This document shows positions 14,107 to 23,284 of a stretch of DNA of 64,000 nucleotides, piece by piece. Position 1 is the stretch's first letter. The number at the start of each line of letters is the position of its first letter. The DNA comes from Algibacter marinivivus (lineage in GTDB: Bacteria; Bacteroidota; Bacteroidia; Flavobacteriales; Flavobacteriaceae): the NCBI RefSeq assembly GCF_003143755.1, contig NZ_QFRI01000004.1, positions 124,001 to 188,000 on the forward strand. Direction: 5' to 3'. The notes beneath the pieces were generated by a model, which worked only from the letters and a program-made list of their open reading frames with translations, had not been told where the DNA came from and ran no database searches. The position numbers were made by a program, and so were the translations under genes.

Positions 14107-16333
14107 TAGATGCGTCTTTTTTAGCAGCTAATGCATTGTAAAGTTTTTTCTCAAACTCCTCTTGTTTAAAAGGTTTTGGAATAATATCTGTAAATCCAGC
14201 TTCTTCAAACTCATGCATTTTATCTTCAATAGTAACTGCTGTAAGCGCAAATATAGTAAGCTCTTTATCAAATGATCTTACGCGCTTAGTAGCTTCAATA
14301 CCACTAATTCCTGGCATGTGAATATCCATTAATATGATATTGTAATCATTGGCTTTAATGCTTTCAACAGCAGCTTCGCCATTATCAACAATATCACAAT
14401 AAAGATCCATTTTGGTTAAAATCTTTTTGGTAATCATTTGGTTGATTTTATTATCTTCAACTACCAATATTTTAACGTTGCTTAAGTCAATTTCCTCTTT
14501 ATTACCCTCAAAATAAGTTACTTTATTTTCTTTTGCTTCTTTGATAGTTGTATGTTCAAGAGGTATTTCAAAATAGAATGTAGTTCCTTTTTCTAATTCA
14601 CTTTTTACGTAAATTTTTCCTTTTAAAATATCTATCAATCCTTTAACAATTGAAAGGCCTAAACCTGTACCACCGTATTTTCTATTAATTTGAATAGAAC
14701 CTTGAGAGAAGCTTTCAAACATATGGTCTTGTTTCTCTTGACTAATACCAATACCATTATCTTCTACTTCAAAACGTAAAGTATATATTTTACCTTCTTC
14801 CTCAATTTTATAAACACGAATCCAGATATCTCCATCTTTAGTAAACTTAATCGAGTTACCAACCAAATTAATTAGAATCTGTGAAATCTTTAATTGGTCA
14901 GCAATAAAGTTTTCTGGTAAATCTTTATCAAATTCAAAATGAATTTTCACATTGTTATCAAGAGCAGAATTATTTAGAGCTAAAACAATGTTATTTATTT
15001 TCTTTTTTAAGTTGAAAGATTCCGGCTCAATATCAACCTTATTAGCTTCAATTTTATTTATTTGAAGTATATCATTAATAAAGGTTAAAAGGTAATCTCC
15101 TGAAAACTTAAGTGATTTTAGATGCTGAACTTGTTCTGGTCTTGGGTTTTCATCCAAGAGCATGTTACTTAATCCCGTAACGGCATATAGAGGTGTTCGT
15201 AACTCATGAGTAACGGTAGACAAGAAATTAGCTTTAGTTTTCGATGCTAATTCAGCTTTTTCTTTAGCAATAATAAGTTCTCCATTCTTTTTGTGAAGCA
15301 TATTATTAGTCTTCAACCTAATATTATTATTCTTGTAAAGCGATAATGTTAAAAGTGATAAAATTGTAATTAAAGCAACACTTAATATAGAAATTAAAGT
15401 ACCTAAATTTTTGTCATCTTCAGCCTTTTCTAATTTTTGAACGACTTCTTTATTTTTTTCTATTTCTTCATTTAAACGAAATTGAGTTTCCTCATTACGT
15501 GAAGAATTAATTCGAGTTAAACTTCTAATAGAATCTGATAATTTTAGATGCGAATTTAAATATGTTCTTGAAACTTTATAATTCTCTAGGTTGTTATATA
15601 AATCACTAATTACTTTATAAGCTTCATTAGTTATGTTTGTATAATTGTTGGATTTAGCAATGTTTAAACCTCTAAGTGCAACTTCTAAAGCTTTTTCATT
15701 ATTACCTAATTTATTATAGATTTTTGCATGATTTATTAAAGCCTCACTTTGTGTTTTTAAATAATCATATTTTTTAGAAATAGCCAAAGATTGCTCTACA
15801 ACATCTCTTGCTTTTTTATAGTTTTTTAGTTCGCTATATGTTTTCCCTTCACACAATAAGGCTTCAGCTAATTCTTCATTTAAATCTTCTTCTTCAAATT
15901 TTGATTTAGCGGCTGTGTAAGAGTCTAATGCAGAATAATAATCTTTCTTAGCTAAATAAACATCTCCAAAAGTCTTGTAAGAGTTTCCTAAATTAGCATT
16001 ATCATTAATAATACGCTGAATTTCTATAGCCTTGTTTAAAGATTTTATAGCTTGATCTTCTTCTTCAATTATAAGCTCCAGCCTACCTTTAATAGCATAT
16101 ATAAGTCCAAGACTTTTCTTTTTACCAGCATTTTCAGCTAATTCTAGGGCTTCGTCTAGATTTTTTTTAGCTTTATAATAGTTATAATTTTCTAACTCTA
16201 ATTGCGATTGTGCAATACGGTAATTGATATTATTCTGAACTAACTCAGGATCTTCATCAATAGCTTTTTGAGCAAAAGTTATGATGCTGAATAGCATGAA
16301 AATAGCTAATATGTAGTTTTTAATTTGGGACAT
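14096..16333 (-). CDS. Hybrid sensor histidine kinase with TPR sensor region
   Basis: A 745-residue hybrid two-component protein. In order it has a signal peptide (1-21), a periplasmic TPR array (about 30-270), a coiled coil, a transmembrane helix (309-333), HisKA with phospho-acceptor H376 in THELRTP, HATPase with N box NLVGNS (489-494) and G box GGTGLGLS (554-561), and a C-terminal receiver with D670 in ILMDIHMPG. No DNA-binding output domain is fused, so a separate partner must act. TPR-type hybrid kinases are frequent in flavobacteria. The signal sensed is unknown. Confidence 0.93.
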   Translation of the reverse strand: MSQIKNYILAIFMLFSIITFAQKAIDEDPELVQNNINYRIAQSQLELENYNYYKAKKNLDEALELAENAGKKKSLGLIYAIKGRLELIIEEEDQAIKSLNKAIEIQRIINDNANLGNSYKTFGDVYLAKKDYYSALDSYTAAKSKFEEEDLNEELAEALLCEGKTYSELKNYKKARDVVEQSLAISKKYDYLKTQSEALINHAKIYNKLGNNEKALEVALRGLNIAKSNNYTNITNEAYKVISDLYNNLENYKVSRTYLNSHLKLSDSIRSLTRINSSRNEETQFRLNEEIEKNKEVVQKLEKAEDDKNLGTLISILSVALITILSLLTLSLYKNNNIRLKTNNMLHKKNGELIIAKEKAELASKTKANFLSTVTHELRTPLYAVTGLSNMLLDENPRPEQVQHLKSLKFSGDYLLTFINDILQINKIEANKVDIEPESFNLKKKINNIVLALNNSALDNNVKIHFEFDKDLPENFIADQLKISQILINLVGNSIKFTKDGDIWIRVYKIEEEGKIYTLRFEVEDNGIGISQEKQDHMFESFSQGSIQINRKYGGTGLGLSIVKGLIDILKGKIYVKSELEKGTTFYFEIPLEHTTIKEAKENKVTYFEGNKEEIDLSNVKILVVEDNKINQMITKKILTKMDLYCDIVDNGEAAVESIKANDYNIILMDIHMPGISGIEATKRVRSFDKELTIFALTAVTIEDKMHEFEEAGFTDIIPKPFKQEEFEKKLYNALAAKKDASTSA

Positions 16334-16352
16334 TTTTAATTAATGTTGCGGA

Positions 16353-16360
16353 CAAATATA
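16353..16360 (-). promoter_or_regulatory. -7 box TATATTTG for the hybrid kinase
   Basis: The minus strand reads TATATTTG (TAnnTTTG), 19 bases before the kinase ATG. It lies directly after the gap stop codon, so the kinase can be transcribed separately from lipA-gap. Confidence 0.5.
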
Positions 16361-16361
16361 A

Positions 16362-17378
16362 TTATTTTATCGACAAAATACACTTTTTTACCGATAAATT
16401 ACATAATAAATCGATAATTCTCTGTGAATAGCCTGTTTCGTTATCATACCAACCTATAATTTTTACCATGTTTCCAATAACTGATGTCATTTGCGAATCA
16501 AAAATGCAAGAATGTCGATTTCCAACAATGTCAATTGAAACGATAGGGTCTTCAGTATATTCTAAAATACCTTTATATTTTTTTTCTGAAGCTTCCTTAA
16601 AAGCATTATTAATATCTTCAATAGAAACTGTTTTTTTTACATTAAATGTAATATCAGTTAAAGAACCATTAATAACAGGAACTCTAATGCCACAACCACC
16701 AATAACATCAGATAGGTCTGGAAATATTTTAGTAAGTGCCTTTGCAGCACCTGTAGTTGTTGGAACTATAGACTGGCTCGCTGCTCTAGAGCGTCTTAAA
16801 TCACGATGGGGTTGATCGTGTAAACTTTGGTCGGTAGTGTAGGAGTGCACCGTAGTTATATAGGCTTGATTAATACCACAAAGGTTATTAATAATATCAA
16901 TCATAGGTGCTGCATTATTTGTTGTACACGATGCGTTCGATATTATGGATTCAGAACCATCAATACTATCATCATTCACACCCAATACAATAGTTTTAAT
17001 ATCATCTTCTAAAGCGGGAACACTTAAAATTACTTTTTTTGCACCATTATGTATATGGTGTTGTAATTCTGAAGTTAATTTAAACTTTCCTGTAGATTCA
17101 ATAACAAAATCAACATTAAAAGGGTTCCAATTAATGTCCTTAGGATGTTTTTTATTTAAAAGAACAATACTTCTGCCATTAACAATAATATCATTTTTAT
17201 TACAAGAGATATCGCCATCAAAAACACCGTGCACACTATCGTACTTGAGTAAATGACTCAGCGTTTTAGCATCTGCTAAATCATTAATAGCAACAACTTG
17301 AATGTTTTTATGGTTTTGAAGTAATCTAAAAACGCGTCTACCAATTCTACCAAAACCATTGATAGCAACATGAATCAT
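16362..17378 (-). CDS. gap: Type I glyceraldehyde-3-phosphate dehydrogenase
   Basis: Oxidises glyceraldehyde 3-phosphate with NAD and phosphate. In 338 residues it has NGFGRIGRR (7-15), the NAD-selecting D33, the nucleophile C151 in SCTTN, its partner H178 in TTVHSYT, and the C-terminal WYDNETGYS. The residue after SCTTN is Asn, where most GapA enzymes have Cys; the catalytic Cys itself is intact. It lies 2 bases after lipA, an unusual partnership. It may be a secondary GAPDH paralogue; the main copy cannot be judged from this window. Confidence 0.9.
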   Translation of the reverse strand: MIHVAINGFGRIGRRVFRLLQNHKNIQVVAINDLADAKTLSHLLKYDSVHGVFDGDISCNKNDIIVNGRSIVLLNKKHPKDINWNPFNVDFVIESTGKFKLTSELQHHIHNGAKKVILSVPALEDDIKTIVLGVNDDSIDGSESIISNASCTTNNAAPMIDIINNLCGINQAYITTVHSYTTDQSLHDQPHRDLRRSRAASQSIVPTTTGAAKALTKIFPDLSDVIGGCGIRVPVINGSLTDITFNVKKTVSIEDINNAFKEASEKKYKGILEYTEDPIVSIDIVGNRHSCIFDSQMTSVIGNMVKIIGWYDNETGYSQRIIDLLCNLSVKKCILSIK

Positions 17379-17380
17379 AA

Positions 17381-18259
17381 TTAATTGATGTGTTTTTGTG
17401 CTTTATAAGATGATCTAACAAGTGCGCTACTTTCAACATGTCTAAAACCTAATTCTAAACCAATGTCTTCATATTCCTTAAACTGGTCGGGGTTTATAAA
17501 CTGTTTTACAGGTAAGTGTTTTTTACTAGGTTGTAAGTATTGCCCAATAGTTACAACATCCACATCATTAGCCTTTAAGTCATGAAGCGTTTCAATAACT
17601 TCCTCTCGTGTTTCACCTAAACCAAGCATAATACCAGATTTTGTTCTGCGTTGTCCCTGTTGTTTCAAGTATTTTAAAACCCCCATACTTCTATCATATT
17701 GTGCTTGTATTCTAACCTCACGTGTTAATCGGCGAACCGTTTCAATATTATGAGATACCACTTCTGGTGCTACATCAATAATTCTATCAATATGTTTTTC
17801 AATCCCTTGAAAATCTGGAATCAGTGTTTCTAGGGTTGTTTCAGGGTTCATACGTCTCACAGCCTTAACTGTTTCCGCCCACATAATACTTCCCATATCT
17901 TTCAAATCATCCCTATCAACACTCGTCAAAACAGCGTGTTTAATTTGCATGATTTTTATCGAGCGTGCCACTTTTTCAGGCTCATCCCAATCCACGGTTT
18001 CAGGTCGCCCAGTTTTAACACCACAGAACCCGCAAGAGCGTGTACAAACATTTCCCAATATCATAAAGGTAGCAGTACCTTCACCCCAACATTCACCCAT
18101 ATTAGGGCAACTTCCCGAAGTACAAATCGTATTCAATTTGTATTTATCCACCAAACCTCTCAGTTCAGTGTACTTTTTACCTGTTGGCAACTTTACTCTA
18201 AGCCATTTTGGTTTTGGTGTACGTTCTGGTAATATATTCGAAGCCGTTTCGCTATTCAT
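17381..18259 (-). CDS. lipA: Lipoyl synthase
   Basis: A radical-SAM enzyme that inserts two sulfurs into octanoylated carrier domains. The 292 residues contain both cluster motifs: the auxiliary cluster C46, C51, C57 ([12 protein letters not shown]) and the SAM cluster C72, C76, C79 (CTRSCGFC). The conserved RSSY sits near the C-terminus (ALVRSSYKA). The start at ATG 18259 gives a 10-residue leader before ERTPKPKWL, which is normal. It is transcribed with gap from a TAnnTTTG box 21 bases upstream. Confidence 0.96.
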   Translation of the reverse strand: MNSETASNILPERTPKPKWLRVKLPTGKKYTELRGLVDKYKLNTICTSGSCPNMGECWGEGTATFMILGNVCTRSCGFCGVKTGRPETVDWDEPEKVARSIKIMQIKHAVLTSVDRDDLKDMGSIMWAETVKAVRRMNPETTLETLIPDFQGIEKHIDRIIDVAPEVVSHNIETVRRLTREVRIQAQYDRSMGVLKYLKQQGQRRTKSGIMLGLGETREEVIETLHDLKANDVDVVTIGQYLQPSKKHLPVKQFINPDQFKEYEDIGLELGFRHVESSALVRSSYKAQKHIN

Positions 18260-18279
18260 ATCCTAAAAAATATAGACTG

Positions 18280-18287
18280 CAAAGATA
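18280..18287 (-). promoter_or_regulatory. -7 box TATCTTTG for lipA-gap
   Basis: An exact TAnnTTTG match on the minus strand, 21 bases before the lipA start codon. Confidence 0.55.
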
Positions 18288-18305
18288 CAAAGTATTCTTC
18301 AAAAA

Positions 18306-18406
18306 TTTGGGCGTTACCGCAAGGGTCGGGCTATTCGTTACAAGTCCTCGCAAGCCCACTAAAAATTGGTCTTACTGTGGGCTTTTCTCTACTATCCCTA
18401 ACGCAA
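18306..18406 (+). repeat. MITE-like dispersed repeat, copy 2
   Basis: Begins TTTGGGCGTTACC and ends ATCCCTAACGCAA. The inner part has its own hairpin (AAGCCCACT ... TGTGGGCTT). It sits in the spacer between the NRAMP-like gene's stop and the lipA promoter. Confidence 0.8.
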
Positions 18407-18458
18407 TACAGAACACGGTTTTAGCTTTATGTAAAAGAAATAAACCTAGTAATACATT

Positions 18459-19709
18459 TTAAAGCGTTGTAAGAAACCAAACACTAACCCCTATTAAAAA
18501 GGCTATACCTAACCAGCTTAAAATATGTAATTGTTTTGATGGACGCCATGCTTTAGGCGTGTGTTTACTTGAAATAAGGATGTAATTTATAATAGCATAA
18601 AAAGGTGCGGTTAAAAATGATAATATAGTTGCTATTTTAATTAAAAGTCCCATTTCTGAAGCTAAAAATATAAAAATAAATATGGTACCTATTGCTAATA
18701 AAGCAATCCAAAAAATGTAACCAAATTTTGAAGATTTATTAAAAAGTAATTTTGTAGTTTTTGCCATGGCCCTAGGGTTAGCATCAAGTGTTGTTAATGT
18801 AGTACTAAACATGGTTGTAAATGCTGCAATGCCAATAATAATATATGCCAAATTAAAATTGCCTAAGCTTGTTTTATACATGTTAATTAACTGATTTGCA
18901 AATTTACCAGCCGAATGGCTAAAAGATTCCCCACTGTTAAACATTATTAAGGCTCCTAAAAGTAAAAAGCCTATACCTAATATAATAGTACTTATATAGC
19001 CTACATTAAAATCAAATATGGCTGATTTTGTACTAAATACTTTTAGCTCTTTTTTCTTTTCTACAACCCAAAGCGAATGAATTACAGAAAGGTCTAGGGG
19101 TGAAGGCATCCATCCCATAAAGGCAATTAAAAATGCAATTTCAATACTGTTTTCTGGAAGTATTTGTTTAAAACTAATAGGATCAGAATTGTTTAATAGC
19201 GCCATACTTACAGCTAATATTGTGCTAACTGTTAATACTATAATGATAACCTTCATCAGCTTATCTAATAATTTAAACTTACCAATTAACAATAAGGATA
19301 AACAAATAAAAGTAATAATGATAGTCCAAATTTCAATACTTTTAATGACTCTATTTCCAATTTCAAAAGTTAAAAACTCTCCAAATAAGGTGGATGCTAA
19401 ACCAGCTGTAACAATAGTAACTGCCGTTTGAATGGTAAACATAGTTGCTAATGTTATAATATAGTAGGTCATTAAAACACCTTTACCAAGTTTTTTATAG
19501 CCTTCAAGAAGGCTTTCTCCTGTTGCAGAAGCATATCTAGGACCGTATTGAAAAAAGGGGTATTTAAATAAATTAATTAAAAGTAAAGCCCAAATTAAGC
19601 CCAAACCAAAGTCTGCACCAGCTCTTGTAGATTGTACTAAATGTGAGACACCTATTGATGCTCCAGCAAAAAGTAAGCCTGGACCAAGGTTTTTAAGTTT
19701 AAAACTCAT
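18459..19709 (-). CDS. NRAMP-family divalent metal transporter, non-canonical metal site
   Basis: A 416-residue integral membrane protein with about 11 hydrophobic helices and the NRAMP layout. It begins GPGLLFAGASIGVSHLVQS, where helix 1 of canonical NRAMPs has DPGN. In helix 6 it reads FMGWMPSPLDLS, where classical Mn/Fe transporters show MPHN. Loss of both motifs suggests a divergent subgroup, like the NRAMP-related transporters with other substrates. Metal specificity cannot be assigned. It starts directly next to a sigma factor gene, with which it is probably co-transcribed. Confidence 0.8.
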   Translation of the reverse strand: MSFKLKNLGPGLLFAGASIGVSHLVQSTRAGADFGLGLIWALLLINLFKYPFFQYGPRYASATGESLLEGYKKLGKGVLMTYYIITLATMFTIQTAVTIVTAGLASTLFGEFLTFEIGNRVIKSIEIWTIIITFICLSLLLIGKFKLLDKLMKVIIIVLTVSTILAVSMALLNNSDPISFKQILPENSIEIAFLIAFMGWMPSPLDLSVIHSLWVVEKKKELKVFSTKSAIFDFNVGYISTIILGIGFLLLGALIMFNSGESFSHSAGKFANQLINMYKTSLGNFNLAYIIIGIAAFTTMFSTTLTTLDANPRAMAKTTKLLFNKSSKFGYIFWIALLAIGTIFIFIFLASEMGLLIKIATILSFLTAPFYAIINYILISSKHTPKAWRPSKQLHILSWLGIAFLIGVSVWFLTTL

Positions 19710-20255
19710 TTATTTTTGTTTAATAATTTCAGCCAATAACTTTTTTGCTCTAAGTAATTTTACTTTAATGTTGTTCATAGGCTCATCAAGTTCCTTAGAA
19801 ATTTCCTTATAACTCAACTCTTGGAAGTAACGTAAGTTTATAACCTCTTGGTAATGAGGTTTTAGTTTTTTAATGTCTCGCAGTAGTTTGGCTAAATGTT
19901 GCTCTGTAATTAATTTATCTTCAGCTGAGGGTGATTCATCTAAAACTTCAAAAACCTCTCGTTCATCTTTTGATATAACTTGATTAATAGAGTTTTTTTC
20001 TTTTCTTAATAAATCAATATGAATATTTTTTGAAATAGTGATTAGCCACGTTTTAAAGTTTAAGCTTTCATCAAAAGTATCAATTTTATCAAATGCTTTA
20101 GAAAAAGTTTGAATGGTAATATCTTCAGCGTCATTCTCATTATGAGTACGTTTTAATTGAAAACCATACACATTATCCCAAAAAGTATCTAATAAATAAT
20201 TAAATGCTTTTTGGTTGTTTTTTTTAGCACGCTTAATAGCTTCCTCTATTTCCAA
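19710..20255 (-). CDS. ECF-type RNA polymerase sigma factor
   Basis: A 181-residue sigma-70 family protein. Region 2 is near 10-75 (LLDTFWDNVYGFQLKRTHNE, then NENDAEDITIQTFSKAF) and region 4 is near 115-170 (LKPHYQEVINLRYFQELSYKEISKEL). There is no anti-sigma gene next to it; it sits between a GT2 gene and the NRAMP-like gene. The start is a TTG at 20255 that overlaps the last 10 bases of the GT2 gene; no ATG is available nearby, so coupling is likely. Target promoters are unknown. Confidence 0.88.
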   Translation of the reverse strand: MEIEEAIKRAKKNNQKAFNYLLDTFWDNVYGFQLKRTHNENDAEDITIQTFSKAFDKIDTFDESLNFKTWLITISKNIHIDLLRKEKNSINQVISKDEREVFEVLDESPSAEDKLITEQHLAKLLRDIKKLKPHYQEVINLRYFQELSYKEISKELDEPMNNIKVKLLRAKKLLAEIIKQK

Positions 20256-21358
20256 TGGTTGGGTTTTGAAATGAGATTGTTTATAAAGATAGTCAATTGC
20301 GAAATAATTAGAAAAATTTCTAAAAAAGGAAGGAAGATTAATAAGTCAAATTCATTTAATTTTTTTGATGATATTCCTAGTATTGTATACTGTAATACAA
20401 TTCTAATAAGGAAAAAAACTAATACGATTTCCCATTTAAATATTGGAATAAAAAGTATTAGAGCAAATAACCAGAACAATAAATTTGAAGCATATAACAG
20501 TGCAAGTAGCACTTTATGTTTCATTTTATAATGTTTTGCTGTTGAAACATGACGTCTTTTTTGCTTAAACCATTCTTCAAAAGTGGTTTTAGGAGTAGAT
20601 TCTGTAAAACTGTTTTTTGAATAACAAACAGCTGTATTTTTTTTAGTTGCTATTTGATTTATAAATAAATCATCATCCCCAGAACGTACTTTTATATGAT
20701 TTATAAAACCGTTGGCATCAAAAAACTCTTTTCTTGTATAAGCTAAATTTCTCCCAACACCCATGTATGGTAATCCTAATTTAGCAAAAGAAAAATAGTT
20801 AACTGCAGTTATTAGAGTTTCAAAACGAATTAGTTTGTTTAAAAATGATTTTTTAATTTTTGAATACGCACCATAGCCTAAAACAATAGTTTTTTTATTG
20901 CTAAAATGACTGCTCATTGTTTTTATCCAATGTTTTGAAAGTGGTTTGCAATCAGCATCGGTAAATAATAAAAAATCGTGTTTTGCAGCTTTTATGCCTA
21001 GGGTTAAAGCATATTTTTTATTTCCCCAAAAGGCTTCAATACCTTTAACGTTTACAACTTTTATATTGTCATGTAGTTTTGAAAAATCATTTATAACATC
21101 CAAAGTGTCATCATTTGAAGCATCATTAATCAGAACAATTTCAAAATTTGGATAATCTTGTTCAATTACATATGGAAGAAATGTCTTTAGGTTTTTAGCT
21201 TCATTTTTGGCACAAACAATAACAGAAATGGCTATATTTTTTGGAGTAGCTTTTTTTTGTTTTAAAAAAGCAAACCTTCCAAAGATGAAAACATAAAAAA
21301 TGACTTGAATAATTACTACAGCAATAAATCCGTAGAAAACAAAATCAAGAAACCCCAT
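20246..21358 (-). CDS. Family 2 glycosyltransferase, membrane-bound
   Basis: A 370-residue GT-A fold transferase. An N-terminal membrane helix (5-27) is followed by SVIVCAKNEAKNLKTFLPYV, a DDAS-like loop (INDASNDDT), the DxD-type FTDADCKP (about 138), GDDDLFINQ, and the KQKRRH segment that corresponds to the (Q/R)xxRW motif of processive enzymes. Two or three C-terminal membrane helices follow. The sugar and acceptor are unknown; polysaccharide or glycolipid synthesis is likely. It is adjacent to a small Cys-rich membrane protein gene upstream and the sigma factor downstream. Confidence 0.87.
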   Translation of the reverse strand: MGFLDFVFYGFIAVVIIQVIFYVFIFGRFAFLKQKKATPKNIAISVIVCAKNEAKNLKTFLPYVIEQDYPNFEIVLINDASNDDTLDVINDFSKLHDNIKVVNVKGIEAFWGNKKYALTLGIKAAKHDFLLFTDADCKPLSKHWIKTMSSHFSNKKTIVLGYGAYSKIKKSFLNKLIRFETLITAVNYFSFAKLGLPYMGVGRNLAYTRKEFFDANGFINHIKVRSGDDDLFINQIATKKNTAVCYSKNSFTESTPKTTFEEWFKQKRRHVSTAKHYKMKHKVLLALLYASNLLFWLFALILFIPIFKWEIVLVFFLIRIVLQYTILGISSKKLNEFDLLIFLPFLEIFLIISQLTIFINNLISKPNHWK

Positions 21359-21364
21359 GAAGTC

Positions 21365-21568
21365 TTAAGAATGTTGAGTTTCGTTACAATCTGCAAATTG
21401 ATCAGGTGTTTTTCCGCAAAAACCACAAGATTCCCCTTCTTTATTAAGCATAGGGTTTTGGCTAGCGCAAGTTCCTGCAAACTTACCGTCTTTTTTAGCC
21501 CAAATTTTAATAGCAATACCCGCTATTCCTAATCCTAAAAGTACAATAGTTATTAAAAAAAGTTTCAT
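21365..21568 (-). CDS. Small Cys-rich single-helix membrane protein
   Basis: A 67-residue protein with one N-terminal membrane helix (about 3-22) and a tail carrying four Cys in the pattern C-x13-CGFC-x9-C (TCASQ, ESCGFC, ADC). The pattern looks like a small metal or Fe-S site, but no family could be named. Conserved small proteins of this sort are common in flavobacteria. It is 6 bases upstream of the GT2 gene and has its own TAnnTTTG promoter, so it heads the small operon with GT2, sigma factor and transporter. Confidence 0.7.
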   Translation of the reverse strand: MKLFLITIVLLGLGIAGIAIKIWAKKDGKFAGTCASQNPMLNKEGESCGFCGKTPDQFADCNETQHS

Positions 21569-21590
21569 CGAAAGATTGTAAATATTTATG

Positions 21591-21598
21591 CAAAGATA
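21591..21598 (-). promoter_or_regulatory. -7 box TATCTTTG for the small membrane protein operon
   Basis: An exact TAnnTTTG match on the minus strand, 23 bases before the ATG at 21568. Confidence 0.55.
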
Positions 21599-21722
21599 TG
21601 ACTTTAGTTCATAAATTTAAGAGGAAACCTCACAGAAACTTATGTGACTATTTTAGGGTTTAGTGTCTAATTATTAATTATTTGTACATTTAAATACTAA
21701 CCGATTAAAAATTTATTTTATT

Positions 21723-22409
21723 ATGAAAAAATTATTCGCAGAGTTTTTTGGAACCTTTTGGCTTGTTTTCGGAGGTTGTGGTAGTGCTGTTTTTGCTGCC
21801 GGTTACCCAGATTTAGGAATTGGATTTGTAGGCGTATCATTAGCCTTTGGTCTTACCGTTTTAACTATGGCTTATGCTGTTGGACATATTTCTGGAGGAC
21901 ATTTTAATCCAGCTGTTTCATTAGGTTTATGGGCAGGAGGAAAGTTTGAAGCCAAAGATTTACTAGGTTATATCATTGCTCAATTAGTTGGTGCAGTTGC
22001 TGCTGCTGGGGCTTTATATTTAATTCTAACAAATAAAGCTGATTTTGTTACTATTGGAGGTTTTGCTGCCAATGGATACGGAGATTTATCACCAGATGGA
22101 TATTCTATGACGGCAGCATTAATTGCAGAGTTCTTATTAACTATGTTTTTCTTGTTAATTATATTAGGAAGTACTAATTCTAGAGCACCAAAAGGATTTG
22201 CTCCTATTGCTATTGGTTTGGGGTTAACTTTAATACACTTAATAAGTATTCCAATAACTAATACATCAGTTAATCCTGCGCGTTCAACTAGTCAAGCATT
22301 ATTTGCTGGAGGAGAATTTACAGGACAACTATGGCTTTTTTGGGTAGCACCTATTGCTGGTGCTATAGTTGCTGGATTTATTCATAAAGCGCTATTTGAT
22401 AAAGAGTAA
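21723..22409 (+). CDS. aqpZ: Aquaporin Z
   Basis: A water channel of 228 residues with six hydrophobic helices and both half-helix NPA motifs: N62-P63-A64 in GGHFNPAVS and N183-P184-A185-R186 in TSVNPARS. H171 and R186 match the narrow aromatic/Arg filter of water-selective AqpZ, in contrast to the wider GlpF type. It is a single gene with a 154-base upstream region and a perfect 16-bp terminator hairpin downstream. Confidence 0.95.
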   Translation: MKKLFAEFFGTFWLVFGGCGSAVFAAGYPDLGIGFVGVSLAFGLTVLTMAYAVGHISGGHFNPAVSLGLWAGGKFEAKDLLGYIIAQLVGAVAAAGALYLILTNKADFVTIGGFAANGYGDLSPDGYSMTAALIAEFLLTMFFLLIILGSTNSRAPKGFAPIAIGLGLTLIHLISIPITNTSVNPARSTSQALFAGGEFTGQLWLFWVAPIAGAIVAGFIHKALFDKE

Positions 22410-22431
22410 TTATAGCTACTTTTCAAAATTT

Positions 22432-22466
22432 AAAAGCCTCATTTTACTAAGTAAAATGAGGCTTTT
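22432..22466. terminator. Bidirectional terminator between aqpZ and the anti-sigma gene
   Basis: A perfect 16-bp stem (AAAAGCCTCATTTTAC / GTAAAATGAGGCTTTT) with a 3-base loop. It is symmetrical, so it can stop transcription from both convergent genes. Confidence 0.9.
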
Positions 22467-22487
22467 ATGTTCAAAGTAAATTGTAAA

Positions 22488-23276
22488 TTATTGTAAACTA
22501 ATTTGTGCTACTGAGTTTTGTATAGATGCAATAGCATTACCGCCTTTAGGCTCAATAGTAATGCTTAAAGCAAGAGCATCTTCCATATAAGGGATGTTTC
22601 TAAGTTGTCTGTCGGCTTTATCTAAAATACCTAGGTTAACCATCTTACCTTGTAACTCTGCCCAAATTTGGTAGCATTGTTCTTCTGGTAATTCTGGTAA
22701 AGAAACTACATCAATCATAGATGTTTTTTCTTTTGGGTTAATATATGCAACTGTTTTTAAGTCTTTTGCACGTTCATTACCTTTAATGATGTATTTCTCA
22801 GTTTCAGGATTATTAAGCTTTAAAAGTTGCCTCATAACTTTATCAAGCATTATGTTATTTTGAGCAATATCACTTCGCAAATCTTCAATCTCTTCATCAA
22901 TTACTACAGTATCACTCTGCAATTTTTGATTTTGATCATAAAAATATGCAGAAGTCCCAGCAAATATTAATGCCGCAATACTAGCTGCAATACTAAACTT
23001 ATACCATTTCTTGTATTTATTCGGAGCTTTTAATTTAACAACTGGTGCATCATCAAGTTCATCTAAAATATTATTTAAGATGCTTTTAGGCGCTTCTACA
23101 GCATTAGCTTTAGCAACCACTTCAAGGTTGTGTTGCATGGTGTTGTAGGTGTTTTCGATTTCTGGGTGTCTTGCTATATAAGATTCCACCATTACTGTTT
23201 CTTCAGTAGAAGTGTTACCTAATAGATATTTATCTAAGAGGCCAGAATTTAAAAAAGTAGTTATTTTTTCATTCAT
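22488..23276 (-). CDS. Anti-sigma factor, RskA-like
   Basis: A 262-residue membrane protein. It has an N-terminal cytoplasmic anti-sigma domain (LDKYLLGNTSTEE, 14-26, and a long helix to about 75), a transmembrane helix (93-113), a coiled region, and the C-terminal RskA-type domain (about 160-262, LPELPEEQCYQIWAELQGK). It should bind and hold the neighbouring sigma factor at the membrane. It is 8 bases downstream of that sigma gene, a standard pair. There is no ZAS-type zinc motif. The inducing signal cannot be told from the sequence. Confidence 0.9.
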   Translation of the reverse strand: MNEKITTFLNSGLLDKYLLGNTSTEETVMVESYIARHPEIENTYNTMQHNLEVVAKANAVEAPKSILNNILDELDDAPVVKLKAPNKYKKWYKFSIAASIAALIFAGTSAYFYDQNQKLQSDTVVIDEEIEDLRSDIAQNNIMLDKVMRQLLKLNNPETEKYIIKGNERAKDLKTVAYINPKEKTSMIDVVSLPELPEEQCYQIWAELQGKMVNLGILDKADRQLRNIPYMEDALALSITIEPKGGNAIASIQNSVAQISLQ

Positions 23277-23284
23277 GACTTTTT

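Noticed and set aside
16362-17378. gap as an inactive pseudogene because of SCTTNN
   Set aside because: The catalytic Cys151 and His178 and the NAD motif are intact; only the next, non-essential position is changed.
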